A DNA stretch of 64,000 bases. Source: Homarus americanus (taxonomy: Eukaryota; Arthropoda; Malacostraca; Decapoda; Nephropidae). The stretch spans positions 4,998,919 to 5,062,918 of the forward strand of contig NW_024744357.1 in the NCBI RefSeq assembly GCF_018991925.1. The letters are read 5' to 3'. Below, one piece after another: positions 11,530-21,326 of this stretch. The stretch's first letter is position 1. Each line of letters opens with the position of its first letter. The notes below the pieces were generated by a model that saw only the letters and a list, made by a program, of their open reading frames with translations, did not search any database and was not told the DNA's origin. A program made the position numbers and the translations under genes.

Positions 11530-12870
11530 TTCTGATTGGCTGTCTCTGTGTCGGCGGGGGCTGTCTCTGTGTCGGCAGGGGGGCTGTCTCTGTGTCGGGG
11601 GGGCTGTCTCTGTGTCAGGGGCTGTCCTTGTGTTTAGGGGGCTGTTCTGTCTCTGTGTCATGGCAGGGGGGGGCTGTCTCAGTGTCGGCGGGGGGCTGTC
11701 TGTGTCCGGCGGGGGGGTGTCTCTGTGTCGGCGGGGGGCTGTCTCTGTGTCGGCGGGGGGCTGTCTCTCCCATGTCAGGGGCTGTCTCTGTTGGCTGTCT
11801 CTGTGTCGGCGGGGGGCTGTCTCTGTGTCGGCGGGGGGAGCTGTCTCTGTGTCGGCAGGGGGGGCTGTCTCTGTGTCGGCAGGGGGGGCTGTCTGTGTCG
11901 GCGGGGGGCTGTCTCTGTGTCGGCGGGGGGGCTGTCTGTCTCTGTGTCGGCGGCGGGGGGGGCTGTCTCTGTGTCTCGGCGGGAATGTCTCTGTGTCTTA
12001 TGGGGGGCTGTCTCTGTGTCGGGGGGCTGTCTCTGTGTCGGGGTCGGTTTATGGGGCTGTCTCTGTGTCGGCGATGGGGGCTGTCTCTGTGTCGGCGGGG
12101 GCTGTTCTGTGTTATGGGGGCCCTGTTTATGGGAGCTGTCTCTGTGTCGGCAGGGGCTGTCTGTGTTTATGGGGCTGTCTGTGTTTATAATGTCTCTGTG
12201 TTTATGGGGGTTGTCTCTGGTTTATGGGTGGCTGTTCTGTGTCGGCGGGGGGGGTCTCTGTTTATGGGGGTGTCTGTGTCTGTGTCGGCAGGGGGGCTGT
12301 CTCTGTGTCGGCAGGGGGGCTGTCTCTGTGTCGGCGGGGTGGCTGTCTCTGTGTCGGCGGGGGGGCTGTCTCTGTGTCGGCGGGGTGGCTGTCTCTGTGT
12401 CGGCGGGGGGCTGTCTCTGTGTCGGCGGTTTATGGGGCTGGCTGTCTCTGTGTCGGCCATGGGGGCTGTCTCTGTGTCGGCAGGGGGGGCTGTCTCTGTG
12501 TCTGTCTCAGTCGGCGGGGGGCTGTCTCTGTGTCGGCGGGGGGCTGTCTCTGTGTCGGCGGGGGTTTATGGGGGCTGTCTCTGTGTCGGCGGGGGGCTGT
12601 CTCTGTATCGGCGGGGGGCTGTCTCTGTGTCGGCAGGGGGGAGCTGTCTGTGTCGGCGGGGGGGCTCTTTGGGGGGCTGTCTCGGGGGGGCAGGAGGCTG
12701 TCTCTGTGTCGGCAGGGGCGGGGGGCTGTCTCTGTGTCGGCAGGGGGCTGTCTCTGTGTCAGCGGGGGGCTATCTTTGTGTCGGCAGGGGGGCTGTCTTT
12801 GTGTCGGCGGGGGGCTGTCTCTGTGTTTATGGGGGGGCTGTCTTTGTGTCGGCGGGGGTTGGAGTTGTTG
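11530..12870. repeat. 1.3-kb G-rich minisatellite, ~22-bp unit
   Basis: More than 50 copies of CTGTCTCTGTGTCGGC followed by 4-8 Gs are present, with variants (GGCAGG, TTTATGGGG inserts) more frequent around 12050-12270. The variable G-run length keeps shifting the frame, yet all three plus frames are nearly stop-free because the unit has none. This yields spurious open frames of up to 488 codons. The G-runs could form G-quadruplexes on the plus strand. Confidence 0.95.
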
Positions 12871-12972
12871 TGTTGTTTTTGTTTTTTGTTGTTGACTTGG
12901 TGGTTGTGGTATTACATTACTAGGACGTGTGCTTCTGTGTGTGTGTTTATAGAGACGTACATACACACACGC

Positions 12973-12973
<1 letters not shown>

Positions 12974-13017
<44 letters not shown>

Positions 13018-13057
13018 ATTAGCTTTCTCTTGTGTTTTTTTCATTTTATCTTCTTCC

Positions 13058-13088
<31 letters not shown>

Positions 13089-13127
13089 CTTCTTTGTTTC
13101 AGATATTCACACTATTTCTGTCTGTCG

Positions 13128-13172
<45 letters not shown>
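12974..13172. repeat. Microsatellites (CT)n, (CTT)n, (GTCT)n
   Basis: (CT)n at 12974-13013, (TTC)n at about 13054-13094 and (GTCT)n at about 13127-13172. Confidence 0.95.
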
Positions 13173-13299
13173 CCATAAGCCTCGCCGGTGACGTATGGTT
13201 AACAAGACGTCTATTGGCTACAGGAGGCGGAAGTAAGCTGATTGGCTGATGAATTGATAGGATGATAATGAACTGTGTTGACTGTCTGGCTTTCTGCCC

Positions 13300-13545
13300 A
13301 AGTGGTGGGAAGGGAGGGATGAGAGGGAAGGGATGAGAGGGAACGGGATGGGAAGGAGGAGGAAGAGGTGGGAGAGGAAGAGATGGGAGAGGAAGAGATG
13401 GGAGGGATAGGAGGAAGGGGAGGGGAGAGAGAGAAAGGGGATGAGAGGAAGGGATGAGAGGGAAGGGGATGAGAGAGGGAACCTTGGGATGAGAGAGGCG
13501 GAAGAGATGGGAGAGGAAGAGATGGAAGAGTGATGGGAGGGAGAG
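13300..13545. repeat. Purine-rich minisatellite (GGGATGAGAGGGAA)
   Basis: Imperfect units of GGGATGAGAGGGAAG and GAGGAAGAGATGGGA alternate. The tract is almost free of pyrimidines on the plus strand. Confidence 0.85.
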
Positions 13546-13659
13546 GATGAAGCTGTTGTTGAGTTGTATAAACAAAACAAAAATAATTAATTACTTTTAT
13601 CCATCAAAAAAGCATCAATTGGTTATGAGTGAAAATGCAATGACATGGCGAAACGTTGG

Positions 13660-14090
13660 TGAAATAGTTACCCCTGCTACCACTACACTCTGCCACACTA
13701 CCTGCCACCACTACCCCTGCTACCCTGCCCTGCTACCACTACCCTACCACCACTACCCCTACCACTACCCCTACCATCACTACCCTACCCACTACTTTTC
13801 TGCCACTACCCCTACCACTACCCCTGCCCACTCTGCCCCTACCACAACTACCTCTACCACCTACCCTACCACCCCTACCACCCTACCCCTGCCACTACCC
13901 CTACCCACTCTTCTACCACTACCCCTGTACCACTACCCTGCCACCACTACCCTACCACCACTACCCCTACCACTACCCTGTACCTGCCCCTACACCACTA
14001 CCCCTACCACTACCCTGCCACCACTACCCCTACCACCACTACCCCTACCACCACTACCCCTACCACCACTACCCCTGCCACCACTACCTG
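13660..14090. repeat. Minisatellite (CTACCACTACCCC)n
   Basis: Units of CTACCACTACCCC with 1-3 base variants fill the tract up to the left LTR. The long Pro/Leu/Thr/Tyr-rich frame through it is a repeat artefact. Confidence 0.9.
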
Positions 14091-14096
14091 CGTGTG

Positions 14097-14881
14097 TGTC
14101 ATGGGTTGCGGTGGGTCTACCCTGCACAACCCATCCCAAATGTTTGTTTACGGTAGAGATAAGGTAACCGGCCAGCCATGACTGGGACATGTAGGGGGGG
14201 GCAGGCCAGTGAGACAGTGGTGTACTGTTCATCATCTCACGCCTCAAAACCACATTTTAGTCAGTGGGCTTTAGACCTTGGGTTAGAGAAGACCTCCTGT
14301 TTCGCGGACTTAAGAACAGGGGCCATACAGTCCTACCAGTGCTACGGGTCTGTGTGTGCAAATCCCCGAGATTTTTGTTAAGTCCAGCGACAAGTTAACA
14401 CATCCTGTAAAGGAAGTGATCAATGGTGAGGGCCTGTTTGCTACAAGAGCACTCCAGGCCGGCCTAATAGATCTAAACGATTAATTCTCCAGGTTGACAA
14501 ACTCTCCCTTATAACTTACGGTACTGTGGCGTGAATGTGAGTGACTGACCTATCCATGCAAATTATAACTGCAGTGTATGGAATTGTGCCAAATAAACGT
14601 AAGTGCAATTATCTGCCCATATCTGTGATCCCTATATTATTATTACCAAAGGTAATGACTGATTGGTTATGACAAAGTATAACCAATAACTCAGATGGAT
14701 GTTGGAAGTTAATGGAATTCATTAAATCATCATCATTTATCAAGTACACAACGCATTGAATGCCGGAAACAGAGTGAAATTCTACGTAGTGATACACCAT
14801 AATCTCCTGGGTGAGTAACCAGTGTGAAGGTATCTGAGTTCTACGGTAAGAAAACCACTTTCCTGCATTTAAAACGTAGCA
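14097..14881 (+). repeat. 5' LTR (785 bp)
   Basis: It starts TGTCATGGGTTGCG and ends GTAGCA. Its homologous parts match the 3' LTR, but about 180 bases at roughly 14195-14375 have no counterpart there. A polyadenylation-type AATAAA lies at 14592-14597. A small hairpin, TTGGTTAT...ATAACCAA, is present in both LTRs (14652-14675 here). As the 5' LTR it should carry the promoter; no clear TATA box is visible. Confidence 0.88.
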
Positions 14882-14883
14882 AT

Positions 14884-14901
14884 TGGCGCCCGAACAGGGA
14901 C
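14884..14901 (+). other. Primer binding site for tRNA-Lys
   Basis: TGGCGCCCGAACAGGGAC begins two bases after the LTR's terminal CA. It is the complement of the 3' end of the tRNA-Lys isoacceptor (Lys3/UUU type) that primes lentiviral reverse transcription. The match to that known 18-base site is complete, which fixes the element's orientation and the LTR boundary. Confidence 0.92.
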
Positions 14902-14946
14902 CCAGACCGTGGATAATTGCACAATTGTATCGCCCACACCTACACC

Positions 14947-16143
14947 ATGTCAGCTCGTGCAGCGGCTTTTGAGGAAGCACGTGCCCTCGGGCTGGAGGGG
15001 GCTGAGGCGGTTGCATACATGGAGAAGGCTGAGGAGAGAGAAGACAAAGCTGCGGAGAGAGAAGACAAGCGACGCGAGCACGAAGAACTCTTAGCCCAGC
15101 TAGACTTTCAGAAGGAAGAAAAGAAGCTGGAACGAGAAGAGAGACAAAGGGAACGGGAGTTTCAACTGGCCTTGGCGGAAAGGAACCAAAATCCTTCTCC
15201 GTCAGTAACTCCCGTTCCAAACGTCACTTATAGGAAATTTCCCCTGATGCCCACCTTTAAGGAGGGCGAATCCATGGAAATGTACATTTCCCGGTTTGAG
15301 CATCTCGCAGAAGCCTACGAGCTTGATGACAGCATCAAGGAATTTGAGTTCCTGAGCCTATTTGATGGGAAAGCTTTAGGGATTCTTCGACGACTAGAGA
15401 GTCCTGAAAATAAATTCCCTGACATGAAGTCTGCACTGCTGCGAGTATATGGGCTGACTACTGAGCAGGCCAGGCATCAGTTCAACAGGGCAATGTTGGA
15501 AGAAAATGAAACGGCTGCACAGTTCCAGGAACGTTTAAGGGACGACATGGCTCAGTGGATGAGTAAGGATGAAACCCCCAAGTCCATGGAAGGGGTTATA
15601 GACTTAATGGTGCGCACGCAGCTTGAAAGGTCTTGTCCTCCTGAACTTGTGGCTCAATTCAGGGCCAATGGAGTTAAGACGTCGAAGGAAATGGCAAGCA
15701 AATCAGACGCTCATTTCAGCGTTTTCGGGTACCACACTCGGAGGAGGTGGTCGAACAGGGAGTCAGCAGGTTCCCAACAAAGTCAACAACCTCTACAGAA
15801 ACAGCCACCGAACCCACCCAGGCAACAGGGAAATAACCAGCAACCACAACCGCAAAGACAGCAACAGAAACAGCAGCAGAAGCAGTACCAAGACCCCCCG
15901 AAGTATCAGGACAGTTGGCGCCCGGGTAACAATCTACGATGGGACCGGCGGCAGGAAGCCGCCGTGGCTCAATTCGTAGGCCAAGGTGCCAGCAATAATA
16001 CTCCACAAAGAGACCAGCAGCAGGATGCCGCCGATGTTCAAACTGTGGGCGGGGAGTGGCCTGACCTTCCAGCAGGGCCGATCGTCATGCAACCTGAAGC
16101 AGGGGTTCATACCGAATCAGGTCTACCCCACCACACCTACTGA
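14947..16143 (+). CDS. gag: Retrotransposon Gag
   Basis: This 398-residue ORF starts at the first ATG after the primer site (ACCATGT, good context). Residues about 28-75 are a very charged Glu/Lys/Arg heptad-like stretch (EKAEEREDKAAEREDKRREH), probably a coiled coil. Residues about 95-250 form a retrotransposon-gag/SCAN-like capsid region (FKEGESMEMYISRFEHLAEA; LRVYGLTTEQARHQFNRAML). The C-terminal third is Gln/Pro/Arg-rich and probably binds RNA by charge, because no CCHC zinc knuckle is present. The product should assemble the particle. It ends in UGA and the same frame continues into pol. It is the only fully open gene of the element. Class is confident; the clade within the group is inferred. 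Confidence 0.85.
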   Translation: MSARAAAFEEARALGLEGAEAVAYMEKAEEREDKAAEREDKRREHEELLAQLDFQKEEKKLEREERQREREFQLALAERNQNPSPSVTPVPNVTYRKFPLMPTFKEGESMEMYISRFEHLAEAYELDDSIKEFEFLSLFDGKALGILRRLESPENKFPDMKSALLRVYGLTTEQARHQFNRAMLEENETAAQFQERLRDDMAQWMSKDETPKSMEGVIDLMVRTQLERSCPPELVAQFRANGVKTSKEMASKSDAHFSVFGYHTRRRWSNRESAGSQQSQQPLQKQPPNPPRQQGNNQQPQPQRQQQKQQQKQYQDPPKYQDSWRPGNNLRWDRRQEAAVAQFVGQGASNNTPQRDQQQDAADVQTVGGEWPDLPAGPIVMQPEAGVHTESGLPHHTY

Positions 16144-17415
16144 CTAACCGCCGCCTCCAACCTCTCCTCGAGGGGTCACTCCACCTTTCTTGTTAAACCT
16201 GAATCCGTTGGAGGAGTTCCAGTGACTGCCATGAGAGATAGTGGGGCATCAGGCTGTATTGTCAGGAAGGAATTGGTGAAGCCACATCAATACACCGGAG
16301 CACAAGTAAGTGTTAACTTGGCCAATAGTTACATTCAAACGGTTCCAGTGGCCAAGGTTGAGGTGGACACCTCCTTCTTCTCAGGTTGGGTCACTGCAGC
16401 AGTCATGAGGGAACCTATATACGATCTCATCATTGGGAATATCAAGGGAGCAAGAAACAGTTGTGCAGTGGATGCTGCAACCCAAACTGATGCTGCCGCT
16501 TTGACCCAAGTTAATGCTGCTGCAGTCACTCGGGGTATGGCTCAAACAAAACCTCGAGTCACCCCATTGGCTATTGCCACATCGTCTGATCTCATCAATA
16601 GTAAGGATGTCGTCCAAGAGCAAGAGCATGACAGCACGCTCACTTCAGTATACAAGAGTTTGATGGTTGGGACCATCAAGGAGACAGTTGGGAATCGAAC
16701 GAGGTTCGTAAAGAAGAGGAACCGTCTCTACCGAGAGACTGTGACGTCTCTGGGTGAAACACGACTGCAGTTCGTGGTTCCTTCCAAGTACCGCCTGGCT
16801 GTGTTCAAGCAAGGTCATTGCACTGCTCTTGGCGGTCATATGGGTAAGAAGAAGACCTTTGATCGCATCAGTGCAGCGTTCTTCTGGCCAAGGATGGGCC
16901 AGGAGATCACCAGGCTAGTCCGCTCTTGTGATGTGTGCCAGAAAACCAGTGATCGAGGGCGAGTTCCACTTGCACCACTACGGCCCCTCCCACTGCTCTC
17001 TGAACCCTTTGAGAGGGTGGCGGTGGACATTGTAGGACCGATAAACCCAAGGGCGAGCGATGGGGCAAAGTATATTCTCACCTTGGTGGACTTTAGCACG
17101 AGGTGGCCCGAGGCTGTGCCCTTGAGGAACATTGAGGCCACGACTGTTGCAGAAGCCATGTTGGAAATCTTCTGTCGGGTCGGTATTCCCAAACAAGTCC
17201 TCAGTGACAGGGGAACCCAGTTTACTTCTGCCATGATGGAGGAGTTGATGCGGTTGTTATCGGTAAAGGGGCTAAAGACAACACCCTATCACCCGATGTG
17301 CAACGGACTCTGTGAGAGGTTTAATGGGACGCTGAAGAAGAAGCTCAGGAGTGAATCGGCTGAATGTGCAATTAACCAGGCCGTTCACATTTATTTATAT
17401 TTGGGTTTTAAGTAA
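16144..17415 (+). CDS. pol: Pol N-terminal part: aspartic protease and integrase (truncated)
   Basis: The frame continues from gag after a single UGA (16141-16143) and stays open for 423 codons. Protease: LVKPESVGGVPVTAMRDSGA, with the DSG active-site triad at 16237-16245 and YDLIIGN as the likely flap/C-terminal strand. Sequence N-terminal to the first ATG (16231) belongs to the protease fold, which argues for readthrough rather than a fresh start. Integrase: an H-H-C-C zinc finger (GHCTALGGHMGKKKT ... RSCDVCQ) at about 16815-16942. A DDE core follows, with VAVDIVGP, LSDRGTQF and NGLCERFNGTLKKK supplying D, D and E. After about 17370 the sequence becomes unrelated and stops, so the integrase C-terminus is lost. 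No RT lies between protease and integrase. Confidence 0.85.
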   Translation, partial: LTAASNLSSRGHSTFLVKPESVGGVPVTAMRDSGASGCIVRKELVKPHQYTGAQVSVNLANSYIQTVPVAKVEVDTSFFSGWVTAAVMREPIYDLIIGNIKGARNSCAVDAATQTDAAALTQVNAAAVTRGMAQTKPRVTPLAIATSSDLINSKDVVQEQEHDSTLTSVYKSLMVGTIKETVGNRTRFVKKRNRLYRETVTSLGETRLQFVVPSKYRLAVFKQGHCTALGGHMGKKKTFDRISAAFFWPRMGQEITRLVRSCDVCQKTSDRGRVPLAPLRPLPLLSEPFERVAVDIVGPINPRASDGAKYILTLVDFSTRWPEAVPLRNIEATTVAEAMLEIFCRVGIPKQVLSDRGTQFTSAMMEELMRLLSVKGLKTTPYHPMCNGLCERFNGTLKKKLRSESAECAINQAVHIYLYLGFK

Positions 17416-17640
17416 CGAAACCCAAACGGTAGTTCCTTTGTTTTATTATAAAAGGCTGTATATATAATTCCCGAGTGTAGATCGACCGCAAGTCTCACTG
17501 TCTAGGAGTGAATGAGAAAGGGACGGCGTTTATGTATTATAAACGTTAGGTCACGTCCTTACGATATAAGTTGATGTGAGTGACTGAAGCTTAAGGGCCA
17601 TGCAGTGCGGGCTTACAGAAATGCTGACTTACGGGTCTCG
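17371..17640. other. Unrelated filler between integrase and RT
   Basis: About 270 bases here match neither the integrase C-terminus nor the RT fingers. They replace the coding sequence one would expect (integrase tail plus the first half of RT). A 9-base-arm hairpin (TTTGGGTTT at 17400-17408, AAACCCAAA at 17418-17426) lies just after the break. This is either a deletion filled with other DNA or a small insertion followed by deletion; I do not recognise its source. Confidence 0.55.
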
Positions 17641-18604
17641 CCCTCTTGGGAGAGTTGCCCGCTCACTTTGGTCTCACAAACTCCCCTGCCATCTTCAACC
17701 GTGTCATGAGGCAAGTCCTACACGGCATCAAGGGAGTTAAGGCATTTGTGGACGATGTGTTAATCCATTCAGCAACATTTGAGGAACACCTGGAACTCTT
17801 AGAGGAGGTGTTCCGGAGGTTCCAACAAAAAAACATGACCGTGAAACCAAGCAAGTGCGAGATCGGTCAGGCTGCAGTACAGTTCCTCGGACACACTGTC
17901 GGCAGAGGACGCTGCACCTGTCGAAATGAGAAGATCAAAGAGGTTCAAGATGCACCACGGCCCACTAAAAAAAAACAAGTGACGGTCATTTCTAGGCCTC
18001 GTAGGGTACTACCGGAACTTCATCCCAACCTTTGCCGTGGTGGCTCTTCCCTTATTCGACCTGCTCAAGAAACATGCATCTAACAAGGTGCAATGGGGAC
18101 CTGAACAAGAGGGTTTTTTCAATGCCCTCAAGGTCCTGCTATGCAAACAACCCATTCTTCAAATGGTGAGGAAGGAAGAGCCTTTCATCCTCCGGACCGA
18201 TGCTTTACAGGATGGGGTTGGCGCATTGCTACTACAAGAGGCAGACGGCGAGGTTTTTCCAGTTGCGTATCGCAGTCAGAAGTTGAAACCTGCGTAGAGG
18301 AATTACAGCACGGTTGAGAAGGAACTTTTGGCAGTGGTGGAAGGCATCAAGAAGTACTACTACTATCCCTACGGAGGTGAGTTTGTGTTGGAGACAGACC
18401 ACATGCCGCTCACCAGTCTCCGACCATCTAAGAATGCAAATGCTCGTCTGATGCGGTGGGCACTATCTCCAGCAGTTCAACTTCGTCCTCCGGTACATCA
18501 AGGGCAGCCTGAATGTGGGGGCTGACCTCCTATCTCGACTTGTGGGGGAACCAGAGCAACTGACTGAGAGGTCACCTTCCCAAATGAGTGTGGAGTTGGT
18601 CTAG
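17641..18604 (+). pseudogene. Pol C-terminal part: RT palm/thumb and RNase H, degraded
   Basis: The RT begins abruptly at ELPAHFGLTNSPAIFNRVM, continues with the catalytic-motif region VKAFVDDVLIHS (FVDD in place of the common YIDD) and runs to VKPSKCEIGQAAVQFLGHTV, all of Ty3/gypsy type. A frameshift near 17970 leads to the connection region and RNase H: LFDLLKKHASNKVQWGPEQE, FILRTDALQDGVGALLLQEA, then an in-frame TAG at 18295-18297, then NYSTVEKELLAVVEGIKKYY and LETDHMPLTSL. A second frameshift near 18470 gives FVLRYIKGSLNVGADLLSRL, ending at TAG 18602-18604. The RT lacks its fingers and first catalytic Asp. It is inactive. Confidence 0.85.
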
Positions 18605-19027
18605 ACTCCAGTCGACTCGAGCCTCCAAGCGTCTGGCGGCTCGTCATATGTTATGTATTTTTTTTTCTCACACCTTTCTACACTTGAGAACATAACACAA
18701 CACCTGTGCCACCTAAACAATGTCTACATACCCTACACCACACAACACGTTGCTCTAATGTAAATGTAGCGTGCTTACGCTTAGCAAGAACTATTGCTCG
18801 GGAATTGTCACCCTCGCCTCGGAGTTTTCCTCCAGCCAGAAAAGCTAAAGTAAATGTTGAGGTTTTCCCTCAGTGGCGATTGGCGACTACATTCCGTTGC
18901 AGTGTTAGTGTTACACACACCACAGTGTGAATGTTGAATTGTGTGTCTGGGCTAGGCATTCTCTTGATTGTGTACAGGTGCTGAAAATTTATTTTCCGAA
19001 GAAAACATTTTTCTTAGTAGGGGCGAT
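18605..19027 (+). other. Element 3' untranslated region with a weak polypurine tract
   Basis: This is non-coding sequence between RNase H and the 3' LTR. The purine-rich stretch AGTAGGGGCGA (19016-19026), immediately before the LTR, is the likely plus-strand primer, though it is short and interrupted. No envelope-like gene is present. Confidence 0.5.
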
Positions 19028-19629
19028 TGTCTTGGGTTGCGTTGGGTCTACCCCGAACAACCCATCCCAAATGTTTGTTTTACTGGAGATAAGGCACCCG
19101 GCCAGCCATAAGTAGGACATATATTTTCCATTAGTAGCGACAAGTTAACGCACCCTGTAAAGAAAGTGATCAATGGTGAGGGCCTGTTTGCTACAAGAGC
19201 ACTCCAGGCCGGCCTAATAGATCTAAACGATTAATTCTCCAGGTTGACAAACTCTCCCTTATAACTTACAGTACTGTGGCGTGAATGTGAGTGACTGACC
19301 TATCCATGCAAATTATAACTGCAGTGTATGGAATTGTGCCAAATAAACGTAAGTGCAATCATCTGCCCGTGTCTGTGACCCCTCTATTATTATTATTATC
19401 AAGGGTAATGATTGATTGGTTATGACAAAGTATAACCAATAACTTAGATGGATGTTGGAAGTTAATGGAATTCATTAAATCATCATTTATCAAGTACACA
19501 ACGCATTGAATGCCGGAAGCAGAGTGAAATTCTACGTAGTGATACACCATAATCTCCTGGGTGAGTAACCAGTGTGAAGGTATCTGAGTTCTACGGTAAG
19601 AAAACCACTTTCCTGCATTTAAAACTTAA

Positions 19630-19631
<2 letters not shown>
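19028..19631 (+). repeat. 3' LTR (604 bp)
   Basis: It starts TGTCTTGGGTTGCG and ends CTTAACA, aligning end to end with the 5' LTR except for the ~180-base segment unique to that copy. AATAAA lies at 19342-19347. The right border abuts (GT)n directly. Confidence 0.88.
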
Positions 19632-19683
<52 letters not shown>

Positions 19684-19960
19684 GCGCGCCACGACACTGG
19701 GTAGGTAGGGCAGTGGGGCGGGCTGGTACACCTTACTTCAAGTGTGTCTGTCTGCCCTATTACCTGAGGGTACTGCTACCTCTCTCTCTCTCTCGCTCCC
19801 CTCTCCCTCCTCTCTCCTCCTTCCCTCTTTCCCCCATTTCTTCCCCCTCCTACCTTGTTCCATCCATCCTTCCCTCTGGCTATATCTATCTATCTTTACT
19901 CCTTTCCCCAGAAATCTAAACAAAGAAGAGAGAGAGAGAGACCATGATCCACGTCACAGC
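19632..19960. repeat. (GT)n and pyrimidine-rich tract
   Basis: (GT)n covers 19632-19680 directly beside the LTR element. C/T-rich sequence with (TC)n covers 19778-19920 and (GA)n about 19928-19942. Confidence 0.9.
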
Positions 19961-20343
19961 TGACTCACCTGTCATACATAATTAATATTCGACCATATTT
20001 CCGTTCAGAAGTTCGTGGTACACTGACGGTGAAGGGTACATAGTCTGTTGTACCCTTCCTGTACCCTCCTAACCAACACACACACACACACTGGAACTGG
20101 CAACGGAGCAGTGTGATGCGAACGAATACTCATCAAAAGGAGATGGTAAGGATATTGATATTAATGTCCTGCTGACGAGAGAAGAAACCTGTAGTGATAG
20201 GAGTATTTATTTGGATATCAAAATACAATAAGGAAATTGGTTTCGAATGAACACCATAAGACGTAGGTGAACAGAGCTCATATATCAAGAGTCTTCAGTG
20301 TATTCATTAATTGATGTTTTTTTCGTATAATACTCTAGCTATA

Positions 20344-20345
<2 letters not shown>

Positions 20346-20391
<46 letters not shown>

Positions 20392-20920
20392 CCCAGTTCT
20401 GGTAGATCCCAGTTCCGTTTTTCTGAATTCCACTCCCTGCTGTATTAGGTGACGGAGTGCGAATATATGATCACTGCACGTACCTCCCTCCTCCCTCCAC
20501 GTACCTCCTCCCTCCCTCCCACACATACCTCCTCCCTCCCTCCACATTACCTCCTCCCTCCTCCACGTACCTCCTCCCTCCTCCATGCCCTCCCCCCTCC
20601 CTCCACATGCCTCCTCCCTCCCCTCCCACGTACCTCCTCCCTTCCTCCATGCCTACTCCTCCCTCCCTCCCACATACCTCCTCCCTCCCTCCACATGCCT
20701 CCTCCCTCCCTCCCATGCCTCCCTCCTCCCTCCCACGTACCTCCCTCCTCCCCTCCCACATACCTCCTCCCTCCCCTCCACATACCTCCTCCCCCATCCA
20801 CATCCCCTCCTCCCTTCTCCCACATGCTTCCCTACCCCCATCCACATGCCTCCTCCCTCCCTCCACACATGCCTCCCTCCCCCCCCTCCACGTACCTCCT
20901 CCCTCCCTCCACGTACCAAA
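20346..20920. repeat. (GT)n and CCTCCCTCC minisatellite
   Basis: (GT)n covers 20346-20391. From about 20478 to 20918, units of roughly 20 bases such as CACGTACCTCCTCCCTCCCT vary between CACGTA, CACATA and CATGCC starts. The long open frames on both strands are repeat artefacts. Confidence 0.9.
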
Positions 20921-21232
20921 CAGTAAGAACTCTTAAAATACAGTTAATCTCGTAATTGTTCTTATCTACAGTTAACAATATCTCTATCTAACTGTTCCTT
21001 CACATAATACAATAGGTCTTTTGTCTTCTTCAACAGCCAAGGTTAATAACACCTTAATTAACATCTTGTAAATTTATTGTGTTTTTTTGTTTTGTATATT
21101 TTTTCTTTTCTTTTTATTATTATTATTATTATTTTTTATTTTTTATTTATTTCTTTTAGTCTTTTTTATCATTATTATTATTTCTCTACATTAAAAATCC
21201 AAGGGAAGAGATAGAAGAAGTGAGATTGAGAT
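20921..21232. other. AT-rich non-coding sequence
   Basis: It contains (TTA)n-like sequence around 21113-21135 and poly-T interruptions. No gene seen. Confidence 0.4.
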
Positions 21233-21291
21233 GACAGACAGACAGACAGACAGAGAGACAGACAGACAAAGAGACAGACAGAGAGACAGAC

Positions 21292-21326
<35 letters not shown>

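Larger units (their letters stand above)
14097..19631 (+). mobile_element. Ty3/gypsy-group LTR retrotransposon, integrase before RT
   Basis: Two related LTRs (14097-14881, 19028-19631), each beginning TG and ending CA, bracket a tRNA-Lys-type primer site, gag, protease, integrase, and a degraded RT and RNase H. The 5-base flanks are GTGTG on both sides (14092-14096, 19632-19636). This is the size expected for a target duplication, but uninformative because the element sits beside a (GT)n run. The order protease-integrase-RT-RNase H is that of copia and, within the Ty3/gypsy group, of Gmr1-type elements; the RT and integrase residues here are of gypsy type. By eye the LTR portion 14410-14875 differs from its partner at about a dozen positions, so insertion is not very recent. 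Internal deletion, frameshifts and stops make it non-autonomous. Confidence 0.88.

Noticed and set aside
11592..13191. Open frames of 192-488 codons rich in Ser/Val/Gly/Leu/Cys
   Set aside because: They follow the minisatellite unit exactly, appear in all three frames, and have no splice or start context; the repeat simply lacks stop codons.
18605..19027. Possible envelope gene between RNase H and the 3' LTR
   Set aside because: Only about 420 bases with no sizeable frame, signal peptide or membrane segment.
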